Assembly (NCBI GenBank): GCA_015066715.1
Contig: SVNU01000007.1
Coordinates: 1 to 42,855 of the forward strand
Source: Ruminococcus sp.
GTDB lineage: Bacteria; Bacillota; Clostridia; Oscillospirales; Ruminococcaceae
Direction of reading: 5' to 3'
Length of the DNA stretch: 42,855 nt
Position numbers and translations under genes: made by a program. Positions 17,752 through 26,732 of this stretch are shown piece by piece (the first letter of the stretch is position 1; every line of letters begins with the position of its first letter). Under the pieces are notes generated by a model. It was not told where the DNA came from and made no database searches. It saw only the letters and a list, made by a program, of their open reading frames with translations.

Positions 17752-17820
17752 ATCCTTGTTCTCCTATCCCAACTGTTTTTTTGTTTATCTTTTCCTTTGC
17801 TCTGCATATATCAGAACACA

Positions 17821-18522
17821 TTAACCATAGTTTCTTGGTCCGAAAAGTCCTCGTCCTATGCGGATAAGGGTCGAACCATATTTTATCGCCTGAACGTAAT
17901 CTCCCGACATTCCCATCGAGAGCACCTCCATGCTTATATTTTCTATTTTTTCGGCTGAAATGTCGGCAAAAAGCTGCTGCATATCACAAAGGTATTTTTC
18001 AGCGCCCATAATCGGCGGAATCGCCATAAGTCCGCATACTTTTATGTTTTCCATTTCAGCTGTTTCATAAAGAAGGTCTTTAAGACAGGCTTTGTCAATC
18101 CCGCCCTTTGACTCCTCATTTCCGATATTAACTTCAACAAGGCATTTCTGCACCTTGCCAATTTTAGCCGCCTGCCTGTTTATTTCATTTGCAAGCTTTA
18201 TACTGTCAACCGACTGTATAACCGATACACTGTCGATTATATATTTCACCTTGTTTGTCTGAAGATGTCCGATAAACTGAACCTCTGTATCCTTGCTGTA
18301 AAACTCCTTTTTCGAGCAGTATTCCTGCACACGGTTTTCACCGAGAAGCTTTATTCCAAGTTCTGCCGCATGATTTACCGCTGCTGGTTCGACTGTTTTT
18401 GTAACAGCCATTATATCCACCTTTTCGTCAGAGCGTCTGTACTTTGCCATTGCCTCTGACACCTCGAAGGATATTCGCCTGTAATTTTCATCAATGTAAG
18501 AAAAATCAGTTACCATCTGCAT
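17821..18522 (-). CDS. yggS: PLP-binding protein YggS/PLPBP (YlmE)
   Basis: 233 residues of the YggS/PROSC family, a single-barrel pyridoxal 5'-phosphate protein involved in vitamin B6 and amino/keto-acid homeostasis. Lys42 in IMAVTKTV is the PLP lysine, and GMSGDY with SIRIGRGLFG-like residues (TLIRIGRGLFG) close the phosphate site. It starts with ATG at 18522, with GAGGG upstream, overlapping the end of the HlyD-like gene by 17 bases. It heads the division genes as ylmE does in B. subtilis; 69 bp without a visible promoter separate it from sepF. Confidence 0.93.
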   Translation of the reverse strand: MQMVTDFSYIDENYRRISFEVSEAMAKYRRSDEKVDIMAVTKTVEPAAVNHAAELGIKLLGENRVQEYCSKKEFYSKDTEVQFIGHLQTNKVKYIIDSVSVIQSVDSIKLANEINRQAAKIGKVQKCLVEVNIGNEESKGGIDKACLKDLLYETAEMENIKVCGLMAIPPIMGAEKYLCDMQQLFADISAEKIENISMEVLSMGMSGDYVQAIKYGSTLIRIGRGLFGPRNYG

Positions 18523-19756
18523 CAACACCCTCTACAACAATATCGTCATAAAGCGATACATACTCGCTTCCTGAATTAAGTGCGGAAAGCACATAATTAT
18601 CGCCTTCATATATGACATCAAGCCTTTTAAAGTTTATCTGCTCGCCAAGCTTCACATAAACACCCTTGCAGTTTACTGTCTGCGTTGTCTTGATGCCCGT
18701 TTTTTCATCCACAAAGGTTTCCTCAACATCTTTGAATCTTATTGCTTTTCTTGAAACCTTTATACCCTCATATTCACCCTGAATCATTTCAACGTTTTCA
18801 GTCCTGTGCTGAACCAGATCATATGTAATGTCACTGCATTTTACAACAACAATACTCTTTCCGGCAGTTTTGGTATCCCTTATATCGGTAATGACACCGT
18901 TTATGATTTCAGAGGTTGACTGAAATTTAAGCTTTACCTCATCCTCAATAGAAAACTGCACATCACGGTTATCGATAACACCGACAGCATACCACTCATA
19001 ACCGGAAACAAGCTTTCCGATAACAGCCGGATCACCAACTGTATTTCCATCCTCAATCTCATTAATAAGCTCGGGAGTTATGCTGCTTAGCTTGTCCATT
19101 GAAAGCACATCCTCATATCCGTCAGCATAGCTTACAAAATAAGCTGACCTATCAGATACAATGCTGTCAAGCGGAACTGTTTCGGTAGATTTAAGCTGCG
19201 AAATCTGCATATTAAGATCATTAATATGCTTGCTGAAATTTACAGCCTCATCAGTAATAATCTGGTATGTACTCAGAAGGACAACCAACTCATCGCAATC
19301 AGAGGAAATCTCCCTGACATCGCCTTTTTCCCTTGAATTTATAATGCTGCTGTACTTTTCATTTATAAGCGCAGTCAGATTAGCAGGCTGCGCCGATTCG
19401 ACAGTACCGGGATTCTGGATTTTTTCCATAATATCCATCTGATTATCAAGCTCTGTCAGCTGCTGCTTTATATCAATCTGGCTTTCATCGGCATAAATTT
19501 CCGCTATAACGGAGCCTTTGCCAAGCTTACCACCGTCAGGAACGGCATAGCTTACAACTCCTGCACCGCTGTAATTTATTACATCTTCGTCTCTTACATA
19601 AACTGCTTTGAACGAAACCGAATTATCTGCCTGTGCATAAATAGCAGTTTCGGTTTTATAATCATCGCTGTTCATATGAATAATCACGCTGAAAAGAGAA
19701 GCGGTTACGCAAATAAGAAGGAGTATGCTTACTATTCTTGAAGTAACCGAGTTCAT
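18506..19756 (-). CDS. HlyD-like membrane adaptor protein
   Basis: 416 residues: one N-terminal membrane helix (about 8-27), then a HlyD/RND-adaptor-like extracellular part with a lipoyl-type half-motif (VVSYAVPDGGKLGKGSVIAEIYADESQ, about 66-92). A helical hairpin lies at about 95-175 and a second beta-rich region (VKLKFQSTSEIINGVITDIRDT) near 270-300. No transporter ATPase or permease lies nearby, so it may not be an exporter part. Such orphan HlyD genes occur next to sepF/hfq in clostridia and may act at the envelope or division site (inference). It starts 12 bp after hfq with AAGGTGA upstream. Confidence 0.75.
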   Translation of the reverse strand: MNSVTSRIVSILLLICVTASLFSVIIHMNSDDYKTETAIYAQADNSVSFKAVYVRDEDVINYSGAGVVSYAVPDGGKLGKGSVIAEIYADESQIDIKQQLTELDNQMDIMEKIQNPGTVESAQPANLTALINEKYSSIINSREKGDVREISSDCDELVVLLSTYQIITDEAVNFSKHINDLNMQISQLKSTETVPLDSIVSDRSAYFVSYADGYEDVLSMDKLSSITPELINEIEDGNTVGDPAVIGKLVSGYEWYAVGVIDNRDVQFSIEDEVKLKFQSTSEIINGVITDIRDTKTAGKSIVVVKCSDITYDLVQHRTENVEMIQGEYEGIKVSRKAIRFKDVEETFVDEKTGIKTTQTVNCKGVYVKLGEQINFKRLDVIYEGDNYVLSALNSGSEYVSLYDDIVVEGVDADGN

Positions 19757-19768
19757 TCAGTTCACCTT

Positions 19769-20011
19769 TTACTGCTCCGGCTTTTCCGAAGAATCCAGAA
19801 TAGGAATCGGCTTCACCGGAATTATTGTTGAAATGGCATGCTTGTAAACAAGATTCTGTTTTCCTTCGCAGTCCATTATGACAACATAATTATCAAAGCC
19901 TCTTACGATGCCCTTGAACTGAAAACCGTTTGTCAGGTAGATAGTAACAGGGATTCTGTCCTTTCTTGCCTGATTCAAAAATACGTCCTGTAAATTCAGT
20001 ATTTTATTCAT
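19769..20011 (-). CDS. hfq: RNA chaperone Hfq
   Basis: 80 residues: Sm1 motif region ([29 protein letters not shown]) and Sm2 motif YKHAIST (56-62), then a short acidic tail. It forms a hexamer that binds A-rich and U-rich RNA. The start is set by AAGGGG six bases before ATG at 20011; an upstream in-frame extension of 22 codons has no support. It lies 93 bp after miaA, the conserved miaA-hfq pair. The gap contains a short hairpin CGGAC/GTCCG but no confident promoter. Confidence 0.96.
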   Translation of the reverse strand: MNKILNLQDVFLNQARKDRIPVTIYLTNGFQFKGIVRGFDNYVVIMDCEGKQNLVYKHAISTIIPVKPIPILDSSEKPEQ

Positions 20012-20104
20012 GTTTACACCCCTTATTCTTTTGTTTTTATTTGTTTCATTTTTTAACCGGACACAGTCCGAAAGCATATATAAAAATACTTATTTTATAT
20101 TATA

Positions 20105-21046
20105 TCACAAACTTAGTCTCTTGGCTATATTTTTTTTGCAATAATCCAAAATTTTATCCTTATTGTCAAATTCATCTAACATTATCCACTGAATTTTTGC
20201 ATTTTTCCTAAACCAGGTAAGCTGTCTTTTAGCATAACGCCGTGTTTCCTGCTTGATTTTCTCTGTACATTCATCAAGATTGGCGTCATTTTCAAAGTAT
20301 GGGATAAGCTCTTTAAAGCCGATTGCGTTGGCAGCAGTTTTCATTTCCCCTGCCTCATAAACCTCTCTTGCCTCTTTTACAAGACCATTTTCAAGCATTA
20401 TATCAACACGACGGTTTATCCTGTCATAAAGCTTCTGGCGTTCATTAAAATTCAGACCGAAAATAAGAGCGTCATAAGGAGAGGGAACAAGTCTGCTTTC
20501 CTCCTTGAAGCTGCTAAGCTTTCTTCCTGTAATTTCAAAGACCTCAAGTGCCCTTATAACTCTGACGGTATTGTTTGGGTGAAGCTCCGCTGCAGTTTCG
20601 GGGTCACACTGCTTCAGCTGTTCAAAAACCACCTCGCAGCCCTTTTCTGCCATCTGCTCCTCAATTCGTTTTCTTATCAGAGGATCGGATTTTATATCGG
20701 GAAACTGTATGTTGTCAATAAGCGATGAAATATACAGTCCCGTACCGCCTACTATAACAGGAGTTTTGCCCCGACTGCTTATATCACGGATTTTTTCACC
20801 TGCAAGCTCCACATAATCTGCAACACTGAAGGCTTTGTCACGCTCCAGAAAGTCTATAAGATGATGAGGCACACCGCACATTTCCTCTGCTGTAGGCTTT
20901 GCGGTTGCGATATCCATTCCCTTGTATATCTGCATCGAATCCGCCGAAACAACCTCTCCGTTATAAGCCTTTGCAATTTCCACACCAAGTGCTGTTTTTC
21001 CCGAAGCAGTAGGCCCTGCAACAACAATTACTTTTATCTTTTCCAT
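20105..21046 (-). CDS. miaA: tRNA dimethylallyltransferase
   Basis: 313 residues. The P-loop GPTASGKT (11-18) is followed by DSMQIYKGMDIATAKP and the substrate-binding helix-rich insert. It attaches a dimethylallyl group to N6 of A37 in tRNAs reading UNN codons. The product is then methylthiolated by MiaB, whose gene is at 27163-28542 in the same block. Start ATG is two bases after mutL, with AGAGG inside the mutL end. Confidence 0.96.
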   Translation of the reverse strand: MEKIKVIVVAGPTASGKTALGVEIAKAYNGEVVSADSMQIYKGMDIATAKPTAEEMCGVPHHLIDFLERDKAFSVADYVELAGEKIRDISSRGKTPVIVGGTGLYISSLIDNIQFPDIKSDPLIRKRIEEQMAEKGCEVVFEQLKQCDPETAAELHPNNTVRVIRALEVFEITGRKLSSFKEESRLVPSPYDALIFGLNFNERQKLYDRINRRVDIMLENGLVKEAREVYEAGEMKTAANAIGFKELIPYFENDANLDECTEKIKQETRRYAKRQLTWFRKNAKIQWIMLDEFDNKDKILDYCKKNIAKRLSL

Positions 21047-21048
21047 AT

Positions 21049-23067
21049 TTACAGAATCCTCTTAAACTGTTTTTCTATATCACGTTTTGAAAGTATAAAC
21101 ATAACAGGTCTGCCATGCGGACAGTGCCTGATATTCTCATTGTAAAAAACCTGCTCCGCAAGTACCTGAAGCTCCTGTACCGTATTTTTGTCATTTGCCT
21201 TTATTGCCGCCTTGCACGCCAGATCGTGAAGCATATCATCAAGCAGATGAGTCTGTGGATTTATCTTGTTAAGGTACAGGTTTTCAGCTATTTCAGGGAT
21301 TATCTCATCAATATCAAGGGTTTCAAGAATAATCGGAACAGCAAGAATTTTAACAAATGGTGATTTTGACGTATCAATTTTAAATCCCATTTGTTCAAGC
21401 TTTTCCATATTGTCTGCCAATGCTCCGCATTCCTTGTCGGATAATAAAATTTCAGGCTCGGTCATTAAAATCTGACTGTCCGAAGCAGTGCAGTCGGCTT
21501 TAAGCTTTTCAAAAATCACACGCTCATGTGCAGCATGCTTATCAATAATAACCATGTTTTCGCCCGACTGTGAAAGAATATAATTTTTAAAAAGCTCTCC
21601 TATAACCGTTATTTCCTCATGATTCTGCGGCTCAGGCTCAGGTTCTTTTTCCTCGTGCTTATCAAACGAGCTTTTGCTTATATATGAAAATCCGCTGAAT
21701 TCTTCCGTCTGTTCCTGTTCCTCATCGGATTCAACATCCTCAGGAGAAACAATAATATTGATTTTGTCATTATACAAAACCTTTGCTGACGAAAGCTTCA
21801 CTTCATTTTCGCTTTTCTCCGGTGACGGTTCAGTATCTGTTTTCACAGCTGCATATTCCGACATTGAAACAGGCTTTATAATACTATTAACAGGATTCTT
21901 TTCTTCCCTTACGTTTACTTCCGTTTCTTCCAACACCCGGGGGGTCGGGTCAGGCTTAGGCTCCGGTCGGGAAATCACAGGGATTTCGGGCTGTTCAAAT
22001 TTTTCCGGCTCAAAAGGCTTCTGTCTGTAATACTGCTCTGTTTTCTTTTCTTCTTTAAGCTCAAACTCATAAATAAGCCCCGAAGCCAGAAGGGCATTTT
22101 TTACCGCAAAATAAACACTGTTAAAAACAACCTTTTCATCGGAAAATCTCACCTCTGCCTTGGCAGGATGAATGTTTACATCAACCGTGGCAGGCGGCAG
22201 CTCGAGCATAAGCACGCATGCAGGATATTTACCCTGCATAACAAGGTTTTTATAAGCTTCTTCAAGGGAGGCTGTACATGTAACAGACCTTACATATCTG
22301 CCGTTTATGAAAAAATTCTGAAATGAACGGTTATTTTTTGAGTAAAGCGGCTTCATTACATATCCTGTAACGGAAATGCCGTTTTCACTGTAATCAACAG
22401 GAATAAGGTCATGTGCAAAATCCCTGCCGTAAACACCGTAAACAGCACTTAAAAGCTGTCCGTCACCGGCAGATGCAAATTCAACCTTATTGTCCTTAAT
22501 AAGCTTAAATGAAATATCAGGGTGCGACAAAACAATCTTCTGCATTATCGAAACAATTGCATTGGCTTCTGCTGAATCACGCTTCATAAATTTCTGTCTT
22601 ACAGGAACATTAAAAAATATATCACGTATAATTATAGTTGTACCGTCAGGACAGCCTGTGCTTTCACTGAGCTTTTCAATTCCGCCCTCTATTATATAGT
22701 TTGTACCAAGCTCATCTTCCCTTTGCTTTGTAAGTACCTCAACCTTTGAAACAGCACACACCGAAGCCAGCGCTTCACCTCTGAAGCCCAGCGTCAGAAT
22801 ATTTTCAAGGTCATCCTTTGATGTAATCTTACTTGTCGCATGACGCAGAAAGGCAGTTGCCACCTGCTCCGGAGCAATGCCACAGCCGTCATCGGTAATT
22901 CTCATATATGTAGTACCGCCGTTTTTTATCTCAACGGTAATGTGCTTTGCATCTGCATCAATGGAATTTTCAAGCAGTTCCTTTATTACAGAAGAAGGTC
23001 TTTCAATAACCTCACCTGCGGCAATAAGCTCTGAAATATCCTTGCTGAGTAGATTAATCTGTGCCAT
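21049..23067 (-). CDS. mutL: DNA mismatch repair protein MutL
   Basis: 672 residues. The N-terminal GHKL ATPase has ELIAAGEVIERPSSVIKEL, DDGCGIAPEQ and FRGEALASV motifs. An unstructured, charged linker covers about 340-470. The C-terminal dimerisation/endonuclease domain has DKHAAHERVIFE near 506-517 (the metal-binding DQHA-x2-E-x4-E form) and CPHGRPV near the end. It is therefore the nicking type of MutL, as expected where mutH is absent. The ATG at 23067 has AAGGAG upstream; the frame stays open for 43 more codons through an AT-rich repeat but these are not part of the protein. It is co-directional with mutS but separated by two small unknown genes. Confidence 0.97.
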   Translation of the reverse strand: MAQINLLSKDISELIAAGEVIERPSSVIKELLENSIDADAKHITVEIKNGGTTYMRITDDGCGIAPEQVATAFLRHATSKITSKDDLENILTLGFRGEALASVCAVSKVEVLTKQREDELGTNYIIEGGIEKLSESTGCPDGTTIIIRDIFFNVPVRQKFMKRDSAEANAIVSIMQKIVLSHPDISFKLIKDNKVEFASAGDGQLLSAVYGVYGRDFAHDLIPVDYSENGISVTGYVMKPLYSKNNRSFQNFFINGRYVRSVTCTASLEEAYKNLVMQGKYPACVLMLELPPATVDVNIHPAKAEVRFSDEKVVFNSVYFAVKNALLASGLIYEFELKEEKKTEQYYRQKPFEPEKFEQPEIPVISRPEPKPDPTPRVLEETEVNVREEKNPVNSIIKPVSMSEYAAVKTDTEPSPEKSENEVKLSSAKVLYNDKINIIVSPEDVESDEEQEQTEEFSGFSYISKSSFDKHEEKEPEPEPQNHEEITVIGELFKNYILSQSGENMVIIDKHAAHERVIFEKLKADCTASDSQILMTEPEILLSDKECGALADNMEKLEQMGFKIDTSKSPFVKILAVPIILETLDIDEIIPEIAENLYLNKINPQTHLLDDMLHDLACKAAIKANDKNTVQELQVLAEQVFYNENIRHCPHGRPVMFILSKRDIEKQFKRIL

Positions 23068-23084
23068 CGGTTCTCCTTTCCCCG

Positions 23085-23165
23085 CTTTTTGAAAAAAGCT
23101 TGGCAAAAACTTTTTCTTCTTCTTTCTTTGAAAAGAAAGAAGCAAAGAAACTTTTAGTTTCGCTT
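23085..23165. repeat. AT-rich palindromic repeat upstream of mutL
   Basis: Contains AAAAAGCTTGGCAAAAAC followed by a stem CTTCTTTC / GAAAGAAG (23119-23126 and 23135-23142), then AAGCAAAGAAAC. Related words in similar order occur at 42505-42595 after ftsH (AAAAAGCTTGACCAAAAA; TTTCTTTG / CAAAGAAA). Probably a dispersed intergenic repeat type; it lies in the mutL leader. Confidence 0.5.
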
Positions 23166-23243
23166 TTACTTTAACTAAATTTGCTACTTTAAGCACGAAG
23201 TGATAATAAAATCAGAATTCGATAACAATTACTATACAAATAA

Positions 23244-23624
23244 TTAAATTATTTCAAATTCAAAAGTACAATTATCAATACTTTCCGGTAAGCTCCAATT
23301 ATTTGCTATTCTATTTGTTTCACGATATGCACAACAAATTTCTTTTTTTATTTCCCATTTATAATTTTTTAACACTGACGGTATTTTAACATCTATGATG
23401 CTGTAATTATATTCAACTTCCCATATCCAGAATTCAATCTTTTTTTGTTTAAATAGCATATGAAAAAAAACTGGTGTTTCAACCCCTCGTTTTCCAATAG
23501 CAACAATAACAATGTTTTTCTCTCTGTCAATTACCCAATCACTAAGTTTTTCATACCAAGAACGCTCTGAAATCTGTTCATAGTCTTCTTTATACCTTTC
23601 GGATACATTTTCTTTTACAAACAT
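23244..23624 (-). CDS. Hypothetical protein between mutS and mutL
   Basis: 126 residues, not recognised. It is soluble, rich in Trp, Glu, Lys and Ile, with no signal peptide or membrane helix. Visible words are NIVIVAIGKRGVETPVFFH and EFWIWEVEYNYS. The upstream AGGAAGGG is rather far (about 14 bases) from the ATG. Codons are more AT-rich than those of the flanking repair genes by eye. With the next small gene it interrupts mutS-mutL, and palindromic repeats stand on both sides, so a late insertion is likely. No partner or function can be named. Confidence 0.6.
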   Translation of the reverse strand: MFVKENVSERYKEDYEQISERSWYEKLSDWVIDREKNIVIVAIGKRGVETPVFFHMLFKQKKIEFWIWEVEYNYSIIDVKIPSVLKNYKWEIKKEICCAYRETNRIANNWSLPESIDNCTFEFEII

Positions 23625-23677
23625 AGCTTTAATTTTCCCTTCCTGAAACTCCCATTAAAACCACCTTGCAGAGCATT

Positions 23678-23703
23678 GTACTTTTTGTATAAGCAAAAGG
23701 CAC
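23678..23703. repeat. Palindromic intergenic repeat, copy 2
   Basis: Same layout as the repeat at 23-48: GTACTTTTTG, a six-base loop TATAAG, then CAAAAGGCAC, with three changes in 26 bases. It lies between the two small genes inserted between mutS and mutL. Confidence 0.55.
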
Positions 23704-23707
23704 AGAC

Positions 23708-24016
23708 TCATATGACAACCCCAAACATCCACCACAATACAAAGATTGTTATCCCAAAAAGTAATGATATTATAAAAGAAATAATCTCTGCCTTGCTTTT
23801 TCTAAATTTATAAATGGTAAAAATAAATATAGCCAGCCATATTAAAACCATAAAAATTCCAATGGGAATAAAGATCTTATCTTCTTCCCAACTCAACGAA
23901 CCCGGACCATACTCCGGAAACATAAAAGCCACTCCCATTAAATCCCAGTAAAAACCTAATGTTCCCAGCAAAAATCCGTGAACTGAAATCAATATATTTT
24001 TCAATATTTTTTTCAT
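23708..24016 (-). CDS. Small hypothetical membrane protein
   Basis: 102 residues from ATG 24016, which has GGAG eight bases upstream inside the end of mutS. Three hydrophobic helices: about 7-30, 50-68 (IFMVLIWLAIFIFTIYKF) and 76-98 (IISFIISLLFGITIFVLWWMF). No family recognised. It begins five bases after the mutS stop region, so it is probably translated from the mutS transcript. It shares its AT-rich character with the next unknown gene and is likely part of the same inserted segment. Confidence 0.6.
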   Translation of the reverse strand: MKKILKNILISVHGFLLGTLGFYWDLMGVAFMFPEYGPGSLSWEEDKIFIPIGIFMVLIWLAIFIFTIYKFRKSKAEIISFIISLLFGITIFVLWWMFGVVI

Positions 24017-24021
24017 TTTTA

Positions 24022-26625
24022 TCACTCCGCAAGCTTCACAAGCTCTTTCAGAAATTCCCTGCACTCGCTGTCGGACAGTTCATCCACATTGGTTCTGCAA
24101 AGTCTGTCTGCGATATCATCATGGTTTAAGCTGTCGAAGCTTATCTGACCGTCGTCCTCCTGAACCTTTACGGTTTTGTTTTCAGTTTCCATTTCCCGAA
24201 GCAGTTCCCTTGCACGTTTCACAACCTTATTCGGAAGCCCTGCAAGCTTTGCAACCTCAATACCATAGCTTTCGTCAACGCCGCCTTTTACAATTTTTCG
24301 CAGGAAGCGTATTCCGTCACTGCTCTTTCTTACTGCAATACTGTAGTTCTTCACGCCCTCCATAAGCTGTTCAAGCTCAATAAGCTCATGATAGTGTGTT
24401 GCAAAAAGCGTTTTGCAGCCCAGACCTTTACTTGCGCATATATGCTCCGCAACTGCCCTTGCAATGCTTATACCGTCAAAGGTTGATGTACCACGCCCTA
24501 CCTCATCAAGTATCACAAGACTGTTTTTTGTGGCATAATTCAAAATATCGGCAACCTCGCTCATTTCCACCATAAAGGTACTCTGTCCGGCTGTAAGGTC
24601 ATCTGATGCTCCGACTCTTGTGAAAATTCTGTCAACAACAGAGATTTTCGCATAAGAGGCAGGCACAAAGCATCCTATCTGTGCCATAAGGGTAATAAGG
24701 GCTGTCTGACGCATATATGTGGATTTACCCGACATATTCGGGCCTGTTATAATTGACATTCTCGAGCCTTTTGTATCAAGATACACGTTATTCGGAACAA
24801 ACATCTCGTCTGTCAGCATAAGCTCAACAACAGGGTGACGGCCGTCACGTATATCAATTGCTCCGTCTATTGCAATTTCGGGACGTACATAATTATTCTT
24901 CATTGAAATATCGGCAAAGGAAGCAAGTACATCTATCGCCGCAACCGCAGAGGCCGTACGCTGAACACTCGCAAGCTTTGTGGCAAGAAAATCACGGATT
25001 TCATTATAGATATCCATTTCAAGACGAAGTGCCTTGTCCTTTGCACCGAGAATATTGTTTTCGGCGTTTTTAAGCTCCTCCGTAATAAATCTCTCACAAT
25101 TTGCAAGGGTCTGTTTTCTTACATAACGCTCAGGAACAAGGTCGTAATAGGAACGTGTCACCTCAAGGTAATAACCGAAAACTCTGTTAAAGCCCTTTTT
25201 CAGATTTTTAATGCCTGTCTTTTCTTTTTCACGCTCCAGAATATCTTCAAGGGTACTTTCGCCATTTTCCATGATATAACGCAGGTCGTCAAGCTCCTTG
25301 TTAAAACCGTCTTTAATGACCTCTCCGTCCTTGATATTTACAGGCGGTTCATCCTCAATTGCATTTTCAACAAGCTGTGATATTTCCTCAAGTGTTGAAA
25401 TACTGCTTTCAAGAGACGCTATAAGCTTTGAACCTGAAAGCTTTAAAAGCTGCTCCTTGAGAAGCGGAAGCTGCGCAGCTGTAACCGACAGTGACTTTAA
25501 ATCTCTCGGAGTCGCCGTTTTATACATAACCCTTGTCATAAGTCTTTCAAGGTCATATATACGGTCAAGGATTTCCGTCGTCTCCATAAGCACAACAGGA
25601 TTTTTTGCAAACTGCTCAACCGCCTCAAGTCTGTCAATAATTCTTGCAGGACTTGCAAGAGGCTGTTCGATATATTTTTTAAGAAGCCTTTTGCCCATTG
25701 CTGTTTTTGTGGAATCAAGAACCCAGAGAAGCGTACCCTTTTTATCCTTGTTTCTCATAGTTTCCGTAAGCTCAAGATTGCGTCTTGCAGTAAGGTCAAG
25801 AGTCATTACAGATGTATTGTCAATACGCTGTATTGCCGTAAATCTTCCTGTAAGCGACTTCTGTGTTTCATGGAAATAATCGAAAAGTCCGCACACTGCA
25901 CAAACATCCGCGCCTGTTTCCGAAAGTCCGAGCATATCCATAGAAGACGCCGAAAACTGACTCAGGACAGCTTCACGTCCATTCTCAACACTGAAATACT
26001 TCGATTCACGCAACGTTACCGCACAGCCAAGTCTGACCTTTATAAAATCAAGCGCTGTTTTCAGAGAAAGAAATTCAGGGTTGAAAACTATCTCGGCAGG
26101 ATTGAACCTCGACAGCATCTCTATAACCTGTGCCTCAGGCTTTTCTTCGATTATCTGCGAAAGATGCACCTCACCCGTGGAAATATCCGCAAAGCACAGA
26201 GCACAGCTGCTATTGTCATAATAAGCGCAGCAGATATAGTTATTGCTGTCATCGCTTAGCATATTGCTGTCAATAAGCGTTCCGGGAGTTACTATCCTTA
26301 CCACATCACGCACAACAAGGCCCTTTGATTCGGACGGGTCTGTCAGCTGTTCACAGATTGCAACTTTAAAGCCTGCGTCAATAAGCTTTTTTATGTAAAT
26401 ATCCGCACTGTGATGCGGAACACCGCACATCGGTGCTTTTTCTTCAAGTCCGCAGTCCTTTCCGGTAAGAGTAAGTTCAATCGCCCTTGAGACAACCAGT
26501 GCGTCATCAAAAAACATTTCATAAAAGTCACCGACACGGAAAAATAGTATTGTATCTGGATACAGCTCCTTTGTTTCAAGATACTGCTGCATCATCGGGG
26601 AAAGTTTTTTCTTGTTTATTTCCAT
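24022..26625 (-). CDS. mutS: DNA mismatch repair protein MutS
   Basis: 867 residues, full MutS1 length. The mismatch-recognition Phe-x-Glu is in GDFYEMFFDDA (about 33-43). The connector, core and clamp domains follow, then the ATPase with Walker A GPNMSGKST (about 625-633) and Walker B VILDEVGRGTSTFDG (about 705). The C-terminal helix-turn-helix/dimer region comes last. It recognises mispairs and recruits MutL. ATG has GGAGG nine bases upstream. A hairpin lies between ymcA and this gene. Confidence 0.98.
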   Translation of the reverse strand: MEINKKKLSPMMQQYLETKELYPDTILFFRVGDFYEMFFDDALVVSRAIELTLTGKDCGLEEKAPMCGVPHHSADIYIKKLIDAGFKVAICEQLTDPSESKGLVVRDVVRIVTPGTLIDSNMLSDDSNNYICCAYYDNSSCALCFADISTGEVHLSQIIEEKPEAQVIEMLSRFNPAEIVFNPEFLSLKTALDFIKVRLGCAVTLRESKYFSVENGREAVLSQFSASSMDMLGLSETGADVCAVCGLFDYFHETQKSLTGRFTAIQRIDNTSVMTLDLTARRNLELTETMRNKDKKGTLLWVLDSTKTAMGKRLLKKYIEQPLASPARIIDRLEAVEQFAKNPVVLMETTEILDRIYDLERLMTRVMYKTATPRDLKSLSVTAAQLPLLKEQLLKLSGSKLIASLESSISTLEEISQLVENAIEDEPPVNIKDGEVIKDGFNKELDDLRYIMENGESTLEDILEREKEKTGIKNLKKGFNRVFGYYLEVTRSYYDLVPERYVRKQTLANCERFITEELKNAENNILGAKDKALRLEMDIYNEIRDFLATKLASVQRTASAVAAIDVLASFADISMKNNYVRPEIAIDGAIDIRDGRHPVVELMLTDEMFVPNNVYLDTKGSRMSIITGPNMSGKSTYMRQTALITLMAQIGCFVPASYAKISVVDRIFTRVGASDDLTAGQSTFMVEMSEVADILNYATKNSLVILDEVGRGTSTFDGISIARAVAEHICASKGLGCKTLFATHYHELIELEQLMEGVKNYSIAVRKSSDGIRFLRKIVKGGVDESYGIEVAKLAGLPNKVVKRARELLREMETENKTVKVQEDDGQISFDSLNHDDIADRLCRTNVDELSDSECREFLKELVKLAE

Positions 26626-26659
26626 TATTATTCAGCCTCCGGATTCGGTCATATTCCGC

Positions 26660-26688
26660 AAAAGAGCAGACCTTGAGCCTGCTCTTTT
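26660..26688 (-). terminator. Hairpin between ymcA and mutS
   Basis: Ten-base-pair perfect stem AAAAGAGCAG/CTGCTCTTTT with a nine-base loop. In the transcribed (minus) direction the stem ends in TTTT then GCGG, a short U-run, so partial termination is plausible. It would set mutS expression below that of mtnN-miaB-ymcA. Confidence 0.6.
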
Positions 26689-26732
26689 AAATTTACGTTA
26701 AAAACCTACTGAAATTCCCTCAGGGACAATTA

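Noticed and set aside
20012-20077. 22-codon extension of Hfq
   Set aside because: Hfq begins directly at MNKILNLQD, with AAGGGG at proper spacing; the extension has no start signal.
23068-23196. 43-codon in-frame N-terminal extension of MutL, rich in Lys
   Set aside because: It is read through an AT-rich intergenic repeat, has no ribosome binding site, and MutL family proteins start at the MAQINLL segment, which has AAGGAG before it.
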